This document shows, in pieces, positions 44,560-56,130 of a stretch of 64,000 bases of DNA; position 1 is the first letter of the stretch, and every line of letters starts with the position of its first letter. The notes under the pieces are model-generated. The model was not told where the DNA came from. It saw only the letters and a list, made by a program, of their open reading frames with translations, and made no database searches. The position numbers were made by a program, and so were the translations under genes. The stretch comes from Vesta saturnalis. Lineage: Eukaryota; Arthropoda; Insecta; Coleoptera; Lampyridae. Location: positions 3,259,001-3,323,000 of the forward strand of contig JARFJB010001987.1 of assembly GCA_036346205.1 (NCBI GenBank), given 5' to 3'.

Positions 44560-45155
44560 TGCAAGGAAAACAAAACAATTGAAACAGAAGAGCCACCCCC
44601 AATTTTCATATATCAAGTAGATAGCTTGAAACCATTCATAGACGAAAACGCTAGACAAGTACACTATTAAGCTTATGGGAAGTAGCCAAGCTAAAATACA
44701 ACTAACATGTGATAAACTCTATGGTATTATTATCAAAATTATTATTACCCATGTTCTACGTACAACTACAACAAAATGAAAATAATAAAAAAAATATGGC
44801 ATACAACACATAATGAACTCAAAAATAAAATATAAACCACCACACATTAAAATAAAGGTGCTCCAGTGCCTCAACTGTCATAGATATGGCCACACAAGAA
44901 ATTTCTGCAATAACGAGGTGTGTTAAGTATGCAGATCACCACCAAAGACAAAATTGCGAATGGAAAAGAAGTAACAACGTTAATTGTCAGGGAAATCAAC
45001 CAGCAAACTCTCCGCTAAATTAACAACAACTTTCAACAAAAGCATAACCCCATCACTAATCAAACCAACAACCTAGAAGCATTGATGGCGAACCTCGTGG
45101 AAAAGATGGATACCATGCTAAATTTACTCACGACCGTCATAACAAAAATCTCATA
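44560..45155 (+). pseudogene. jockey ORF1 (Gag-like) with CCHC knuckle, broken
   Basis: Pieces PPPIFIYQVDSLKPFID (about 44610) and later VLQCLNCHRYGHTRNFC (44869-44910), a CCHC zinc knuckle. A second cysteine cluster follows after a stop. Several frameshifts and stops are present. The protein would package element RNA. Confidence 0.7.
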
Positions 45156-47750
45156 ATGGCGTTCTTTCTAAAGCTCGCACTCTGGAACGCCAACGGATTG
45201 GCATAGCTTTGTCAAGAAGTGTCAACATTTTTAAAACAACACAAAATTGATATTATGTTAGTATCAGAGTCACGATTCGCTAACCTAAATTACTTTAAAA
45301 TCCCTAAGTACGATGTTTATACAACAAGCACGCACACTCGGGCACTGCACTCATAACCAAATCAACCATAAAATACTACGAAATACAAAAATACCAAAAA
45401 GAACAAATTCAAGCTACAAGCATTTCAGTAGTACAAAACAACATAGAAGTCATCATTTCAGCAATCTACTGCCCACCCAAAGATACTATCGCAATCATTA
45501 TTTAACACACTCGGGCCCAGATTCATGGCAGAAGGAGACTTCAACTCTAAGCACCAGGAATGGAAGAAAATAACTTACAACACCTCTCAACCAGAGAATC
45601 AACATATTGTCCATTAGACCCGCAAAAACCTCCAGACGTAATTGACTTCTGTGTCACAAACGGTATAGCTAAAAATTACCTGAAAGCAGGATCATGCTTA
45701 GACCTGTCTTCAGACCATTCCCCTATGCTCATTACATACTGTACGCAAATTATCAAACCTCCCAAACTGCACAGCAAGCAAACAAACTGGGATCACGTCA
45801 AAGAACTGGTTAACGACAGAACAAATTTAAAAATACCATTGCAAACAACCGCAGACGTATACGAAACCACAGAATACATTACCACTGTACCATAACAACC
45901 TACATGGGACTCCCTAGAACCGACAACTCAAGAATCTATTGCCACACTCGTTAAGCAGAAAATTGCATAGAACAGAAAAATAAGACGAATCTGGCTAAAA
46001 ACTAGGCACCCCAGAGATAAAACCAGGCTAAATGCAGCAGTACGAGAACTAAAAACATTATTACACAAATTGAAAAATCAGGGAATCCAAAACTACTTAT
46101 CAAAACTAACTCCTACCGCTGAGACTAATAACTACTCACTCTGGAAGACCACAACGAAGCTAAGAAGGCTCCAACTAGCTATTCCGCCAATCCGTATGCC
46201 AAACGGTAACTGGGCAAGAAACCCGCTTGAAAAAGTCAATACGTTACCAAACAACTTAATTAACGTCTTCCAACCTTATCCCTCACCCAACTTTGACGAC
46301 GAAGAAAAAGAAATCCAACAATTCGTCAATGAACCAAACCACCATTCAGGAAAACTAAAGAAAATTAAAATGAGGGAAATACAATTGTAACAAAAAACGT
46401 AAAAATAAACAAGTCCCCAGGTTACGATCTCATTATGATCTTAGCCAAAATATTAAAGGAGCTACCCGAAAGCGGTTTAAAGGCAATAATGTTCCTACTT
46501 AACTCTCTTTTAAAATTAGAAATCATTCCGGAACAATGGCAAATTGCCCAAATAATTACGGTTTCAAAACCAGAGAAAGATCACAGTGACACATCACCTT
46601 ATGACCCAGCAGCCTTCTCCCCACAAATTTCCAAAGTATCCGAGAAGCTCCTCCTCCAAAGATTAAAACTAGTTACTTAAGAAAAAACGGTACTACCAAA
46701 ACATCAATTTGGCTTCAGAGATCAGCGCAACACTATTGAGGAAGTACACAGAGTAGTGACCAAAATAAACCATAATTTACACTTACAAAAAATATTCCTC
46801 GATGTTAGCCAGGCCTTTGACAAGGTTTGGCTAACTGGCTTGCTGTACAAAATAAAAGAACCCTATCATTAAGATTCTTCAACATACTTAAGTCTTACCT
46901 AAGCAATCGATTTTTCCAAGTTAAACACCTGGATGAATTATCTGCTCTGCATCCGATAGGCTCCGGTGCTTCGCAAGCCAGTGTCCTAAGTCCCACGTTA
47001 TACCAAATATACACATCAAACATCGCAACCACCAGACAAACTATGACAGCCACCTTCGCAGGCGACACTGCTTTACTTGCCTCCCACAACGATCCGCACA
47101 CTGCATCACAACTTCTTCAAATCCACCTAAATAAAATAGAAACGTGGATGACCACTTGGAGAATCAGGGTTAATGAAGGCAAATCCGTACACGTAAGGTT
47201 CATCCTGCGAAAGGAAACCTGCCCTCCTCTTATACTCAACATGAAACAAATACCACAAGCGAATGATGCTAAATACTTGGGCATGCATTTAGATAAACGG
47301 TTAACCTGAAGGAGACTCATCTGGAAAAAACGTAAGCAGCTAGGACTAAAATATCGACGAATGTACTGGCTTCTCTGCCGCACCCCCTTACTATCCATAG
47401 ATAAACTGTTACTGTAGAAAACCGTCTTAAAACCGGTGTAGACATATGGGATCCAATTGTGGGGATCAGCCAGCAACTCTAATGTAGAGATTGTCCAGAG
47501 ATTTCAAAGTGAGGTCATCAGGAACATCATCAATGCACCCAGATATGTACCCAACTGAGTCATACACCAGGATATCCCTATACCGACAACTAAACAAGAA
47601 ATAGTGACCTATAGTGTAAAATATTGTGATAAACTCAGTGCGCCTAACAATGAACTCGCGGCAAGCCTACTAGATAGACCATATGTTAAAAGGTTCAAAG
47701 GGTACGATCCGTTTACCCTACCTTCAAGCAACAGTTACAATAATTATTAA
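45156..47750 (+). pseudogene. jockey ORF2: endonuclease and reverse transcriptase, broken
   Basis: ATG at 45156 begins with LALWNANGLA. The endonuclease continues with IDIMLVSESRF, AIYCPPK, GDFNSKHQEW and SSDHSPM (about 45715). The RT has SPGYDLI (about 46420), FLDVSQAFDKVW (first Asp, about 46800), GSGASQASVLSPTLY and TFAGDTALL. The catalytic FADD is changed to FAGD (47055-47066). Downstream come YLGMHLDKRL, TYGIQLWG and VIRNIINAPRYVPN. Many stops separate the pieces. Confidence 0.85.
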
Positions 47751-47877
47751 GTAGAATTAGGAGAGTGCACTCACTGGAGTGTCCTCTTACATGTCACCTG
47801 CTCATTAACAAACTATTTATTGAATATTATGCTGTATAACAGATTGTAAATATTCATTGATGTTAATAAAAAAAAAT

Positions 47878-49956
47878 TCATCAAGGACTAACCCGTTCAT
47901 TACTTTGCTTACTACAGCATTCTTCAGTGTAGTTCATCTCAATCTACTCACAATAGTAATCCACCTTTCATCTCAAATTAAGACATTAAAGCTGGAATGA
48001 AAATTTCAATCAAACAAAGATATTCAACGTATCCTTCAATGGGTTATGAAGTAATCATCTCGCTAAATTTAATGTTTACAAAATTCAGTGTTGGCTTGTG
48101 TCCACCAAAGGATTCAATCATTTCCTGTTGTAACTATGAATAGCCCAAATGTTAAGTTTTCAGACTGTATTGCTACGGGTTGATTATCTTCTGTTGGATG
48201 CTAAAGCAGCTGCTCTTAAAAACGGATTTGGTACAGATCTAGGTAGTACTTTACCTATCGCCAACTTTTTCTGCTGTATAATGCACAAATTGACCTCATC
48301 TAGAATATAATTCGCACCTCTGGGTTGGTGCTCTCCAATACGTTCTCGATGTCGTTGATAGCATTCAAAAAACATCTGACGAACAGTCCCTTGTGCATAG
48401 AAGTGTCATTTCAGTTCTCTTTTTGTATTATCGGTATTACAATGGCTATTGTGCTGCTCATTCTCATCATCAATAATCTATACAAATCTCAACCTGTTGT
48501 ACCAAAGGGCACAATCCACATTTTTGTACACGGCCTTTAAGCTGTGCAATGATTTCCATAGTTTTTTTTCCCCTCACCCTTTAAATGAAGAAATTTAAGG
48601 TATCTGTTAACAATTCAATATCCCCCTATCTATCCTCCGAAGTGTTTCTGAGTGCTTTAGCACGCTAAGCTATGCTTAGTGTTTTGAGGACCACATTGGC
48701 ATTAATAAGCCGTAACGAATAGAAGCAACCACTTAATAATCATATAATTTTAGGTGCCTAAATGCAAATTCATCACATAATACACGAAAAATACAAAAAT
48801 GTGTGTCAGAATGACTATCTCGTCCGAACAATTTACGTTAAATAAATGGAAATTCATTTAGATCCAGTAATGTTACCAATGTAAAGAATTGTTGGTTGCA
48901 TTCATTGATGATGTTAAGGAAACAGTCCAGCGGAGGGAGATTTTAATAATCTACTACTGTACCACACACACGGGCAGGAAGTTTGTAATTAATATCAGTA
49001 AGAATATTTATCTTATATGTTACAATGGTGACAATCTGTAGCATAAAAGCGTTTTACTGCGCCCCTTGAAGTATTAAAAAAACTTTAACACATCTAAATA
49101 CTGTGAACATCTGTTTCTGAAAGGTACAAAATTGCAAAAATAAAAAATGTTTCAAATTTATTGCCTGAAGCTTCAGAAAACATTTTTAATAAATGACAAG
49201 CACCTTTCACTATAAAAGTGAACTATATATTACAATACGAGTGAATTTGAAGCTACATATTAATAAAATAGTTTTGTAATACGTACGACATAATATGACA
49301 TAATTCTAATTAATTAACGATGTGACAATAGAAATGCAAAAGACATTAATAGTAATGTTAATTAATTTAAACTTTGCGTAAGACATTTATATGACATATT
49401 TGTTAATCCTTTAATTACTTTTTACATCACTAATTGAAACGTTAGCTTTGACAAAATTTCCACAAAGCTCTATACGGCTACAAGTTTTCGAAGTATTAAA
49501 CTTAACGTTGACAAGCGGACAGCAAAGTTTAGTTTACCGTAGAGAAACTTTCTGAACGTTTTCCAAAGACTGACCACTATTAGTATACAGATAGCTTAAC
49601 TATAATTAATGTCAGATTATTAACGCTTGGTAGTTTACTAATTTAGTCTTTATAATAATTAATTATATTGTGGAAGGCACTGTCGCCCTATATCTTTTAT
49701 TTTTAGATATCCAGTGTAACGACTGATCACAGTTTACTAATGCCGTAAATGGTTATAAAATGAGCTTTATTAAAGTATAAGTGACTGTGACTTAAATGTA
49801 ACTGTTTATATAAACAAAGAGTAATTGCAAAAATTTTTAAGTAAAAATAGATGTGATCAGTAATATATTTATTTACTGTGGAAGGAAAATTCAAGAGTTT
49901 CCTAATTGTAAAGTAAACCTCTCTATTTTTACATTTCCGTATACTATACGGAATAT
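47878..49956. other. Mostly unassigned
   Basis: A minus-strand frame at 48375-48184 (63 codons; FFECYQRHRERIGEHQPRGA) and sequence up to 48540 look protein-like but I do not recognise a family. Near 48650-48690 small hairpins occur (GTGCTTTAGCAC; CTAAGCTATGCTTAG). The rest is AT-rich. Confidence 0.35.
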
Positions 49957-50841
49957 TGTGATATGAAAATGTAAACTTTCACCATTATCACACATAATAA
50001 AATACTTACTTTTTTGGGTTTTTTAATAGTGTATGTTAAATTATACAATCTAAACACTTGCAGTTATCGTCGTCAGTAGTAGTATTATCTATTAAAATGG
50101 TTAGAGATGTTGAAACAAATTTGTCAAAGTTAAAACATATACTTTAGCTTGCTATTAATATAACAGTCTGAGAAACGTATAGAATTAAATTTTAGTAAAG
50201 AATAACTAGGTCACTACAAATTAAATATTGTTAAACTGTCTTAAAGATGACAAATCAGAACACCCTTTAACGGACAAAGGCTAACAATGAAAAATGTCAG
50301 CAAAAAACACATTTAGTTATGATGTAAGTGTAAAGTTATGACAAACTTCAATTTGAAAATGATAGAAGCATTCACAAATATAAACATGACATCAAATAAA
50401 ATAATCCAGTTAAATCTAACAAAGAGATATCCTTGTCAATAACTGCAAGTGTTATTAACAATGAAAAGCATAATGTAAAACGTTTTTTGTAATTTTTAAT
50501 TTTAATCTTAATTTCAACTACTTAGGTTAAATTATAGTACTGTGGTAATTTAACATATAATTGATAAATTATTTGCTTCAATTTCAATTTAAGGCATGGT
50601 CAGCTACCCTAGACTTCTCTGGTTGTTCTCATCTCATCTGTTCTTTACGTCTTGTATCAAAGCTACGTTTTGTGGTTCCAATGTATACTTTTCCTCATGA
50701 ACAAGATAACTTATACACTCCGGAAGATGATCATGGATTGGAAACATCTTTAGGTGACCTTAAATGTTCTTTAATTTCCCTTCTAGGTTTAAAAATAGTC
50801 CTAATGCCACATTTAATTAGGATTTTTTCGATTATATCTGT

Positions 50842-52004
50842 TATCCCTCAAGTTACCCAACCGGGAGTAGTCGTTGTGCAGTTTGCAAATGACACCGCCT
50901 TCTGGTCGGTTAATCGGAACAGCGAAACGGCCTCCAACCGCATATCTAAAACCCTTCGGAACTTTTCCAACTGTCTCCGTTAACCCCTCCAAAACCCAAG
51001 CAATCCTTTTCCGCCACCCTAATTACGTCGAAGAGAAATTCCCAAACCTATCCTCCAGAAATGTCTCCCTCGCCATTAACCAAGAGAGAATCCTCCTTCA
51101 AGACCAAATCACATACCTAGATATCCTATTCATCAGAACACTTAATTGGCTCCCCGATGTTAGGAAAACACTTAACAGAATTAGAAACCGTCCAAACCTA
51201 CTGGGCGCCCTCCGGGATCGAATCAGAGGTTGTCACCCCAAAACACTCCAACACACATACAAAACCTACATCCGCCCTGTTATGGATTTCCGAGCACCAA
51301 TATACACAAACATTAACCCTAACCACCTTTCCTCTATAGCATCCTGTGAACGCCGGATATTTAGTCGTATACACGGGCTACCCTTCTGGTACCCAAGCAA
51401 CCTCACAACACAACACGCAAACATACCACCAATCACAAACAGAATCCAAACACTTCAGAAAAACTTTACACACAAAAGAATTTCCTTCCTACACCTACCA
51501 ACCTCCCAAATTCCCACGTAAAAACACAAACTTAAATTTAAACACCCCCCCGCGATCTTAACCCAATTATTAGACGACATCCCAGAGGAGATAGAAGAGA
51601 CCCTCGATAACATCCCTTATGCACTCCGCATCCCACCGTCAACTGGATAACGACCACGCAAGGATACCGGCTAACGAATCATCTACACCCCTCACCACAC
51701 TCAACCACATGCACACCTAAACCTAAATATTCACAACAGTAATAAATCAGACCTTTAACCTTTTTACACCAAATAATAAACCCTCAACAAATTATCTTTC
51801 TTTTTTTTTAACACACCAAAAATAATAAACTCATGATTGTAAACCACACAATTACAAAGAACATCGCAACACCAACAATAATGGAATGACCAGGGCTGAA
51901 GAGGAGGAATCCTGAACAGTTTACGAATAAGCATATAAGCATAAAATATAAGCATACTAACCAAAAGCATGAGCATACTAACCTAAAAAAAAAGAAAAAA
52001 AAAA
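50842..52004 (+). mobile_element. 5'-truncated family A non-LTR insertion with 12-bp target duplication
   Basis: GATTATATCTGT flanks both sides exactly (50830-50841 and 52005-52016). The insert begins within the RT at QPGVVVVQFANDTAFW (FADD changed to FAND). It continues through the C-terminal ORF2 (50990-51521; QAILFRHPNYVEEKF, LNWLPDVRKTLNRIR, RPVMDFRAPIYT) and a 3' UTR shared with the copy at 37861-39906, and ends in an A-rich tail (51984-52004). This is classic target-primed reverse transcription. Confidence 0.9.
50873..51521 (+). pseudogene. C-terminal RT part of family A (copy B)
   Basis: The 215-codon frame from 50874 reads the post-catalytic RT and thumb region to the C-terminus. The catalytic block itself (50561-50983 frame) is in another phase, so one frameshift lies near 50980. 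It is better preserved than copy A. Confidence 0.75.
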
Positions 52005-52339
52005 GATTATATCTGTAACATTAGCTATAAAAGGAAGAAAAGCAGTATCAACATTAAGAACTGGTTTTTCTTTAAGGTTATGTCTAGAAGGTGAAGTATT
52101 ATTAATATCTGTAAGTGAATATCCATTATCTTGAAAGGATTTTGTTAAATATTTATATTTATCCCTCAAAAATGCAGGGTCACAAATTCGTTTTGCTCGA
52201 TCAGTGTGTGTCGGCTTTCTGTAAACCTTAAAAGGTAGTGAATTACTATTTTTAGATATTAAAATGTCAAGAAATGGTAAACTTCCATTAGTTTCCTATT
52301 TATGGTAAACTGAAGGTTTTTAAGTGTATATGCGCTCAA

Positions 52340-53279
52340 AAAACCTTTAGCTCGGTATACATATGTAGATGACACATTTATTATTTGGATACATGGAGAA
52401 GAGGCACTGCATGAGTTTTTGGCTTTTATAAATGTTGTAAATCCTGGTATTCAGTTTACCATGGAAAAAGAAACTAATGGAAGTTTACCATATCTTGGCA
52501 TATCAATATCTAAAAATAATAATTCACTATCGTTTAAGGTTTAGAGAAAGCCGACACACACTGATAGATACCTTCATACATTGTCCAACCACCGTCCACG
52601 TCAAAAAATTGGTGTAATTAAATCTTTAGTAGATCGAGCAATACGAATTTGTGACCCTGAATTTTTGAAGGATGAATATAAATATTTAACAAAATCCTTG
52701 CGAGATAATGGATATTCACTTACAGATATTAATAATGTTATTACACCTTCTAGGCGTAACCTTAAAGAAAAACCAGTTATTAATGTTGGTACTGCTTTTC
52801 TTCCTTCTATAGCTAATGTTACAGATAGAATCGAAAAAGTCCTAATTAAATACGCCATTAGGACTATTTTTAAACCTACCAAAGAAATTAAAGAACATTT
52901 AAGGTCACCTAAAGATGTTTCAAACCCATTATGAACTTCCCGAGTGCTAAAGTTATCTTGTTCATGTGAAAAGGTAAACATTGGAACCACAAAACGTAGC
53001 TTAGATATAAGACGTAAATAACATATGAGATTTTGTAGATTAGGTCAACCACTGAAGTCTGCGGTGCCTGACCATGCCGTAAATAATCTAAATAATGACG
53101 TACAATTTGACAATATGGAAATATTGTCAAGACAAACTCATAATTATGTTCGTTTACAACGTGAAGCTATTGAGATATATAAACACCCTAATAATTGTAA
53201 TAGACAAGAAGGGAATCTTCGTTTAAATAGGTTTTGGCATCTTGATTTTGATTTTAATTTTGATTTTTGGTATTTCTAG
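52340..53279 (+). pseudogene. Penelope-like RT and GIY-YIG endonuclease, 5' truncated
   Basis: Reads YTYVDDTFIIWIHGEE (catalytic YVDD near 52365), FTMEKETNGSLPYLGI and, after a stop at about 52542, RKPTHTDRYLHT. The open frame 52581-52934 carries the rest of the RT C-terminus. After a stop come KLSCSCEKVNIGTTKRSL (about 52950-53005, with Asn at the expected Tyr of YIG) and the 84-codon frame 53025-53279, the second half of GIY-YIG. Three stops or shifts are seen. Confidence 0.8.
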
Positions 53280-53776
53280 GTTTTTGCTGTATTTTTCCTA
53301 GACCTTGAAGCAAATGCTTTACCAACTAGTGTATGTTAAATTACCACAGCACTATAATTTAACATTACTTGAAATTAAGATTAAAATTAAAAATTACAAA
53401 AAACGTTCTGCATTATGCTTTTCATTGTTAATAACACTTGCAAATATTGGCAAAGATATCTGTTTGTTAGATTTAACGGGATTATTTTATTAGATTTACA
53501 CTTACATCATAACTTGATTAAGTTTTGTTAAATTTGTTTTTTGGCTGACATTTTTCATAGTTAGCTTGCGACCGTTAGAGGGTATTCTGATTTATCATCA
53601 TCTTGTATTAACCTAGTTATTCTTTACTAAAATTTAAAAAATTTAATGCTATAGTTGGCTTTATACGTTTCTGAAACTGTTATATTAATAGCAGGCTGAT
53701 GTTTATGTTTTAATTTTTCAACTTTGACAAAATTGTTTTAATCTTTAACAATTAACAATTTTAATAGATATTACTA

Positions 53777-53812
53777 CTGACGAAGATAACTGTAAGTGTT
53801 ATCGAAACGTTT
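53777..53812 (+). ncRNA. Hammerhead-ribozyme-like core at the Penelope-like 3' end
   Basis: CTGACGA (53777-53783), then stem II GATAAC/GTTATC (53785-53790 with 53798-53803), then GAAA (53804-53807), inside palindromic AAACGTTT. This is the order of the hammerhead core. One extra A sits between CTGACGA and stem II, and stems I and III are not convincing in a monomer, though the palindrome could pair between two copies. Penelope-like elements are known to carry such motifs. Activity is not shown. Confidence 0.5.
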
Positions 53813-53880
53813 AGATTGTATAATTTAAAATACACCATTAAAAAACCCAAAAAAGGTAAGGAAGATATTAATCGCCTACT

Positions 53881-54535
53881 TATTCAAAACGTTAAAGCGT
53901 TAATAATGAATGTATTTTGACTTTGTGTTTTTAAAAATGCAACATTACCTAAAAAATTGAAAATTCTTGGGAAACTTATTGTAATTTTTGTTTTAGAGTA
54001 GAATAAAACAAAATATAAACTCAAAAAATTTTAGTTTCATATTTTTTTATGAAATTATATAAATCCACTCGTACTTTTATGGTATATATGTACATATACA
54101 GGAATGTAGAGTGGAGACCGTCCAGATTTTTCATTTCATATATACTTGGCATACATTGCACAGTCAATCCAGTAATTTGAAAAATCAGTTATGCTTGATA
54201 ATAACAAACTTAACTAAAAATTTAAATATAAGAAGAAATCTACCGAAGATAGGTACCAACAAATTTAGACCGTTATAAAGGTAAAAAATTCCCATTTGAT
54301 GCAAATATGAAGAAATGTCCGTTACGTTTGAAAAAATCAAATTACCATTGATTGAAAGATCTAAATTGACAAAGTAATTTCCAAGTTTTGTGATCACAGC
54401 GATATTTAATCTTTCGGACATATTCTTCTTGTAAAAATGACGAATTGCGGCCATACGATTCGTTTTAGGTTCCATGTGTTTTACGCAAAGTCGCACTAGA
54501 ATTGACAAAGGAATCCAAATATGCGATAATATACA
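53881..54535. other. Unassigned
   Basis: Contains a minus-strand 107-codon frame (54185-54508) of unrecognised type. Part may belong to the decayed mariner whose ends lie at 54577/54714. Confidence 0.35.
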
Positions 54536-54714
54536 TTACATTAAAAAAATGCAACTTTGATATAAACCGCCCTGTATAAACTTTGCGATTTAAGTGGAAA
54601 CATTTTATGTTTGTAGCCTTAAGGATACCTCACTCTATCCGATCAACAAACTTTAGAAATATTCCTTAACAAACCCACAATCTTCCACCCACTCACTATT
54701 GGTACACCCTGTAT
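54536..54714 (-). mobile_element. Right end of a diverged mariner with double termini
   Basis: Two CCTGTA termini in the same orientation at 54577 and 54714. The sequence before the inner one (GCAACTTTGATA) and between them (GTAGCCTTAAGGATACCTC... AACTTTAGAAA) resembles the inner and outer segments at the right end of mariner copy 2 (12800-12949). Confidence 0.6.
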
Positions 54715-55016
54715 ATTTACCTTCAAATTCTAAATATTACACTTATTCTACGCTAAGGTAATAAAAACACAAAACATAAACTCTAAACAAAACAAAAAAT
54801 GAAATTCTGATTACTCTATTCTACCGAAAAGAATTTGACGGATTACCTGGTTCAAACAAAAAAATTAATGGACGCTCCTTGGCACGGTCACGCCGGGCGA
54901 CTTCCAATCCACTCGAACTGTGCTCCCTTTACGTTGGCTCAGAAGAATGATGCTAACGGTACAGGTAAAAGTAATGTATTCACACAAGCATCAACTAACA
55001 CAAAATAAAAAGTTTA

Positions 55017-55087
55017 CCTCGAGTAGGATTTGAACCTACGACCTGTACTTTGCTGGAGTACCGCACTAACCAACTGTGCCATCAAGG
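55017..55087 (-). tRNA. tRNA-like sequence in tandem repeat, unit 1
   Basis: Same cloverleaf as at 36944-37014, with anticodon stem GTACT/AGTAC and loop CCAGCAA. The D-stem pairs better here (GCAC/GTGC). Boxes A and B are kept. It is probably a tRNA-derived repeat rather than a functional tRNA-Ala. Confidence 0.5.
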
Positions 55088-55342
55088 TTCAAGCCCCAAT
55101 CGATGTAAATTATGTCCTTATGTATGTAAAACTGATGTAAATTCTAAATATAATAAGATTACAATCAAATTACATATATTTCTGGAATGTGAGCCTGCAA
55201 TATTGCAAGGATTCACACATTCCAAAGCAACTTGACTAATGTTAAATTATTATAAGTTTTTGTTATGAACGAATAAGTTCAAAGGTAAATATGTAATTAA
55301 AAATAATTATTAATTTTATTAAATACATCAATAAAAAGTTTA

Positions 55343-55414
55343 CGTCGAGTAGGATTTGAACCTACGACCTGTACCTTTGTTAGAGTACCGCACTAACCAA
55401 CTGCGCCATCAAGG
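55343..55414 (-). tRNA. tRNA-like sequence in tandem repeat, unit 2
   Basis: Same core, but the anticodon arm has changed (TCTAACAAAG) and one acceptor pair is broken. Decayed relative to unit 1. Confidence 0.45.
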
Positions 55415-55560
55415 TTCAAGCCCCAATCGATGTAAATTTTGTCTTTATGTATGTAGAACTGATGTAAATTCTAAATATAATGAGATTACAATCAAATTAT
55501 ATGTATTAATGGAATGTGAGCCTGCAAGATCACAAGGATTCACACATACCAAAGCAACTT

Positions 55561-55960
55561 GACAGATCCCAGGACGTTGGTTGGGTCGCCGTGGTCCGCA
55601 TGAATGACCGGCACGTAGCCCCGATCTCACTCCGTGTGACTTCTTCCTGTGGGGTTGGGCGAAAGACGAGGTTTACCGCACCAAGCCAAAAACATTGGAT
55701 GAATTGGAGGATCACATTCGCCATGTTCTCAATAATGTACCACGGGAGTACCTCCTCAACTCAGTTGAATCTATCCCTAGGAGGTTACAAAAACTTCTGA
55801 AAAATGCTGGTGCATATGTGGAGTTTTAAGTGCAGTGAATGAATTTGTACCATTCGTACCATTGTAACGTTCACTACAAAACTTGTTGCATTACAATGCA
55901 CCGATTATTAAAAAAGTTATTGACAATTGCAATAGGTAGTTACTTTCCGCCCACCCTGTA
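55561..55960 (+). mobile_element. 3' fragment of another DD41D-type mariner
   Basis: Encodes the last third of a transposase: GRRGPHE, a TGA where Trp is usual, then PARSPDLTPCDFFLWG with the third Asp, then TLDELEDHIRHVLNNVP, ending AYVEF and TAA (about 55829). The right terminus CACCCTGTA ends at 55960 and abuts TA of the tRNA-bearing repeat. The 5' part is missing. Confidence 0.8.
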
Positions 55961-56130
55961 TATTAATGGAATTTGAGGCTGCAATATCGCAAGGATTTAC
56001 ACATACCAAAGCAACTTAACCAATGTTAAATTATTATAAGTTTTTGTTGTGAACGAATTAGTTCAAAGGTAAATATGTAATTAAAAATTTTATTTATGTA
56101 TTTAATAAAATTAATACTGTAATAAATGCG

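Larger units (their letters stand above)
44560..47876 (+). mobile_element. jockey non-LTR retrotransposon, nearly full length, decayed
   Basis: Gag-like ORF1 with a CCHC knuckle, then ORF2 with endonuclease and RT, then a 3' UTR that ends TTGATGTTAATAAAAAAAAA (to 47876). The order and motifs fit the jockey clade of insects. The 5' end is set near 44560 by the first readable ORF1 residues and may lie upstream. I found no flanking target duplication. Confidence 0.8.
49957..52310 (-). mobile_element. Penelope-like element, family 2, minus-strand copy, interrupted
   Basis: Runs in minus orientation from a 3' terminus near 49957, through the GIY-YIG region (about 50560-50700), and up to the RT C-terminus (52169-52005, with YKYLTKSFQDNGYSLTDIN). 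It is broken by a family A insertion (50842-52004). It meets the plus-strand copy head to head near 52310. Coding parts are decayed. Confidence 0.8.
52311..53880 (+). mobile_element. Penelope-like element, family 2, plus-strand copy
   Basis: The RT C-terminal half starts abruptly near 52340. The GIY-YIG region follows, then the 3' end with a hammerhead-like motif and terminal AACCCAAAAAAGGTAAG. It is the mirror of the minus copy to its left, so 49957-53880 forms a large inverted repeat. Confidence 0.8.
54990..56130 (-). repeat. Tandem tRNA-bearing repeat, units of about 327 bp
   Basis: Two units with tRNA-like cores (5' ends at 55087 and 55414, spacing 327 bp) and a third partial unit after 55961. 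Shared landmarks are AAAAAGTTTAC, GTTCAAGCCCCAATCGATGTAAAT, GAGCCTGCAA and AAGCAACTT. The third unit is joined to the end of a mariner fragment. Confidence 0.8.

Noticed and set aside
48184..48540. Minus-strand protein-like sequence as a host exon
   Set aside because: Only 63 open codons, no clear splice pair and no family recognised. Left as unassigned.
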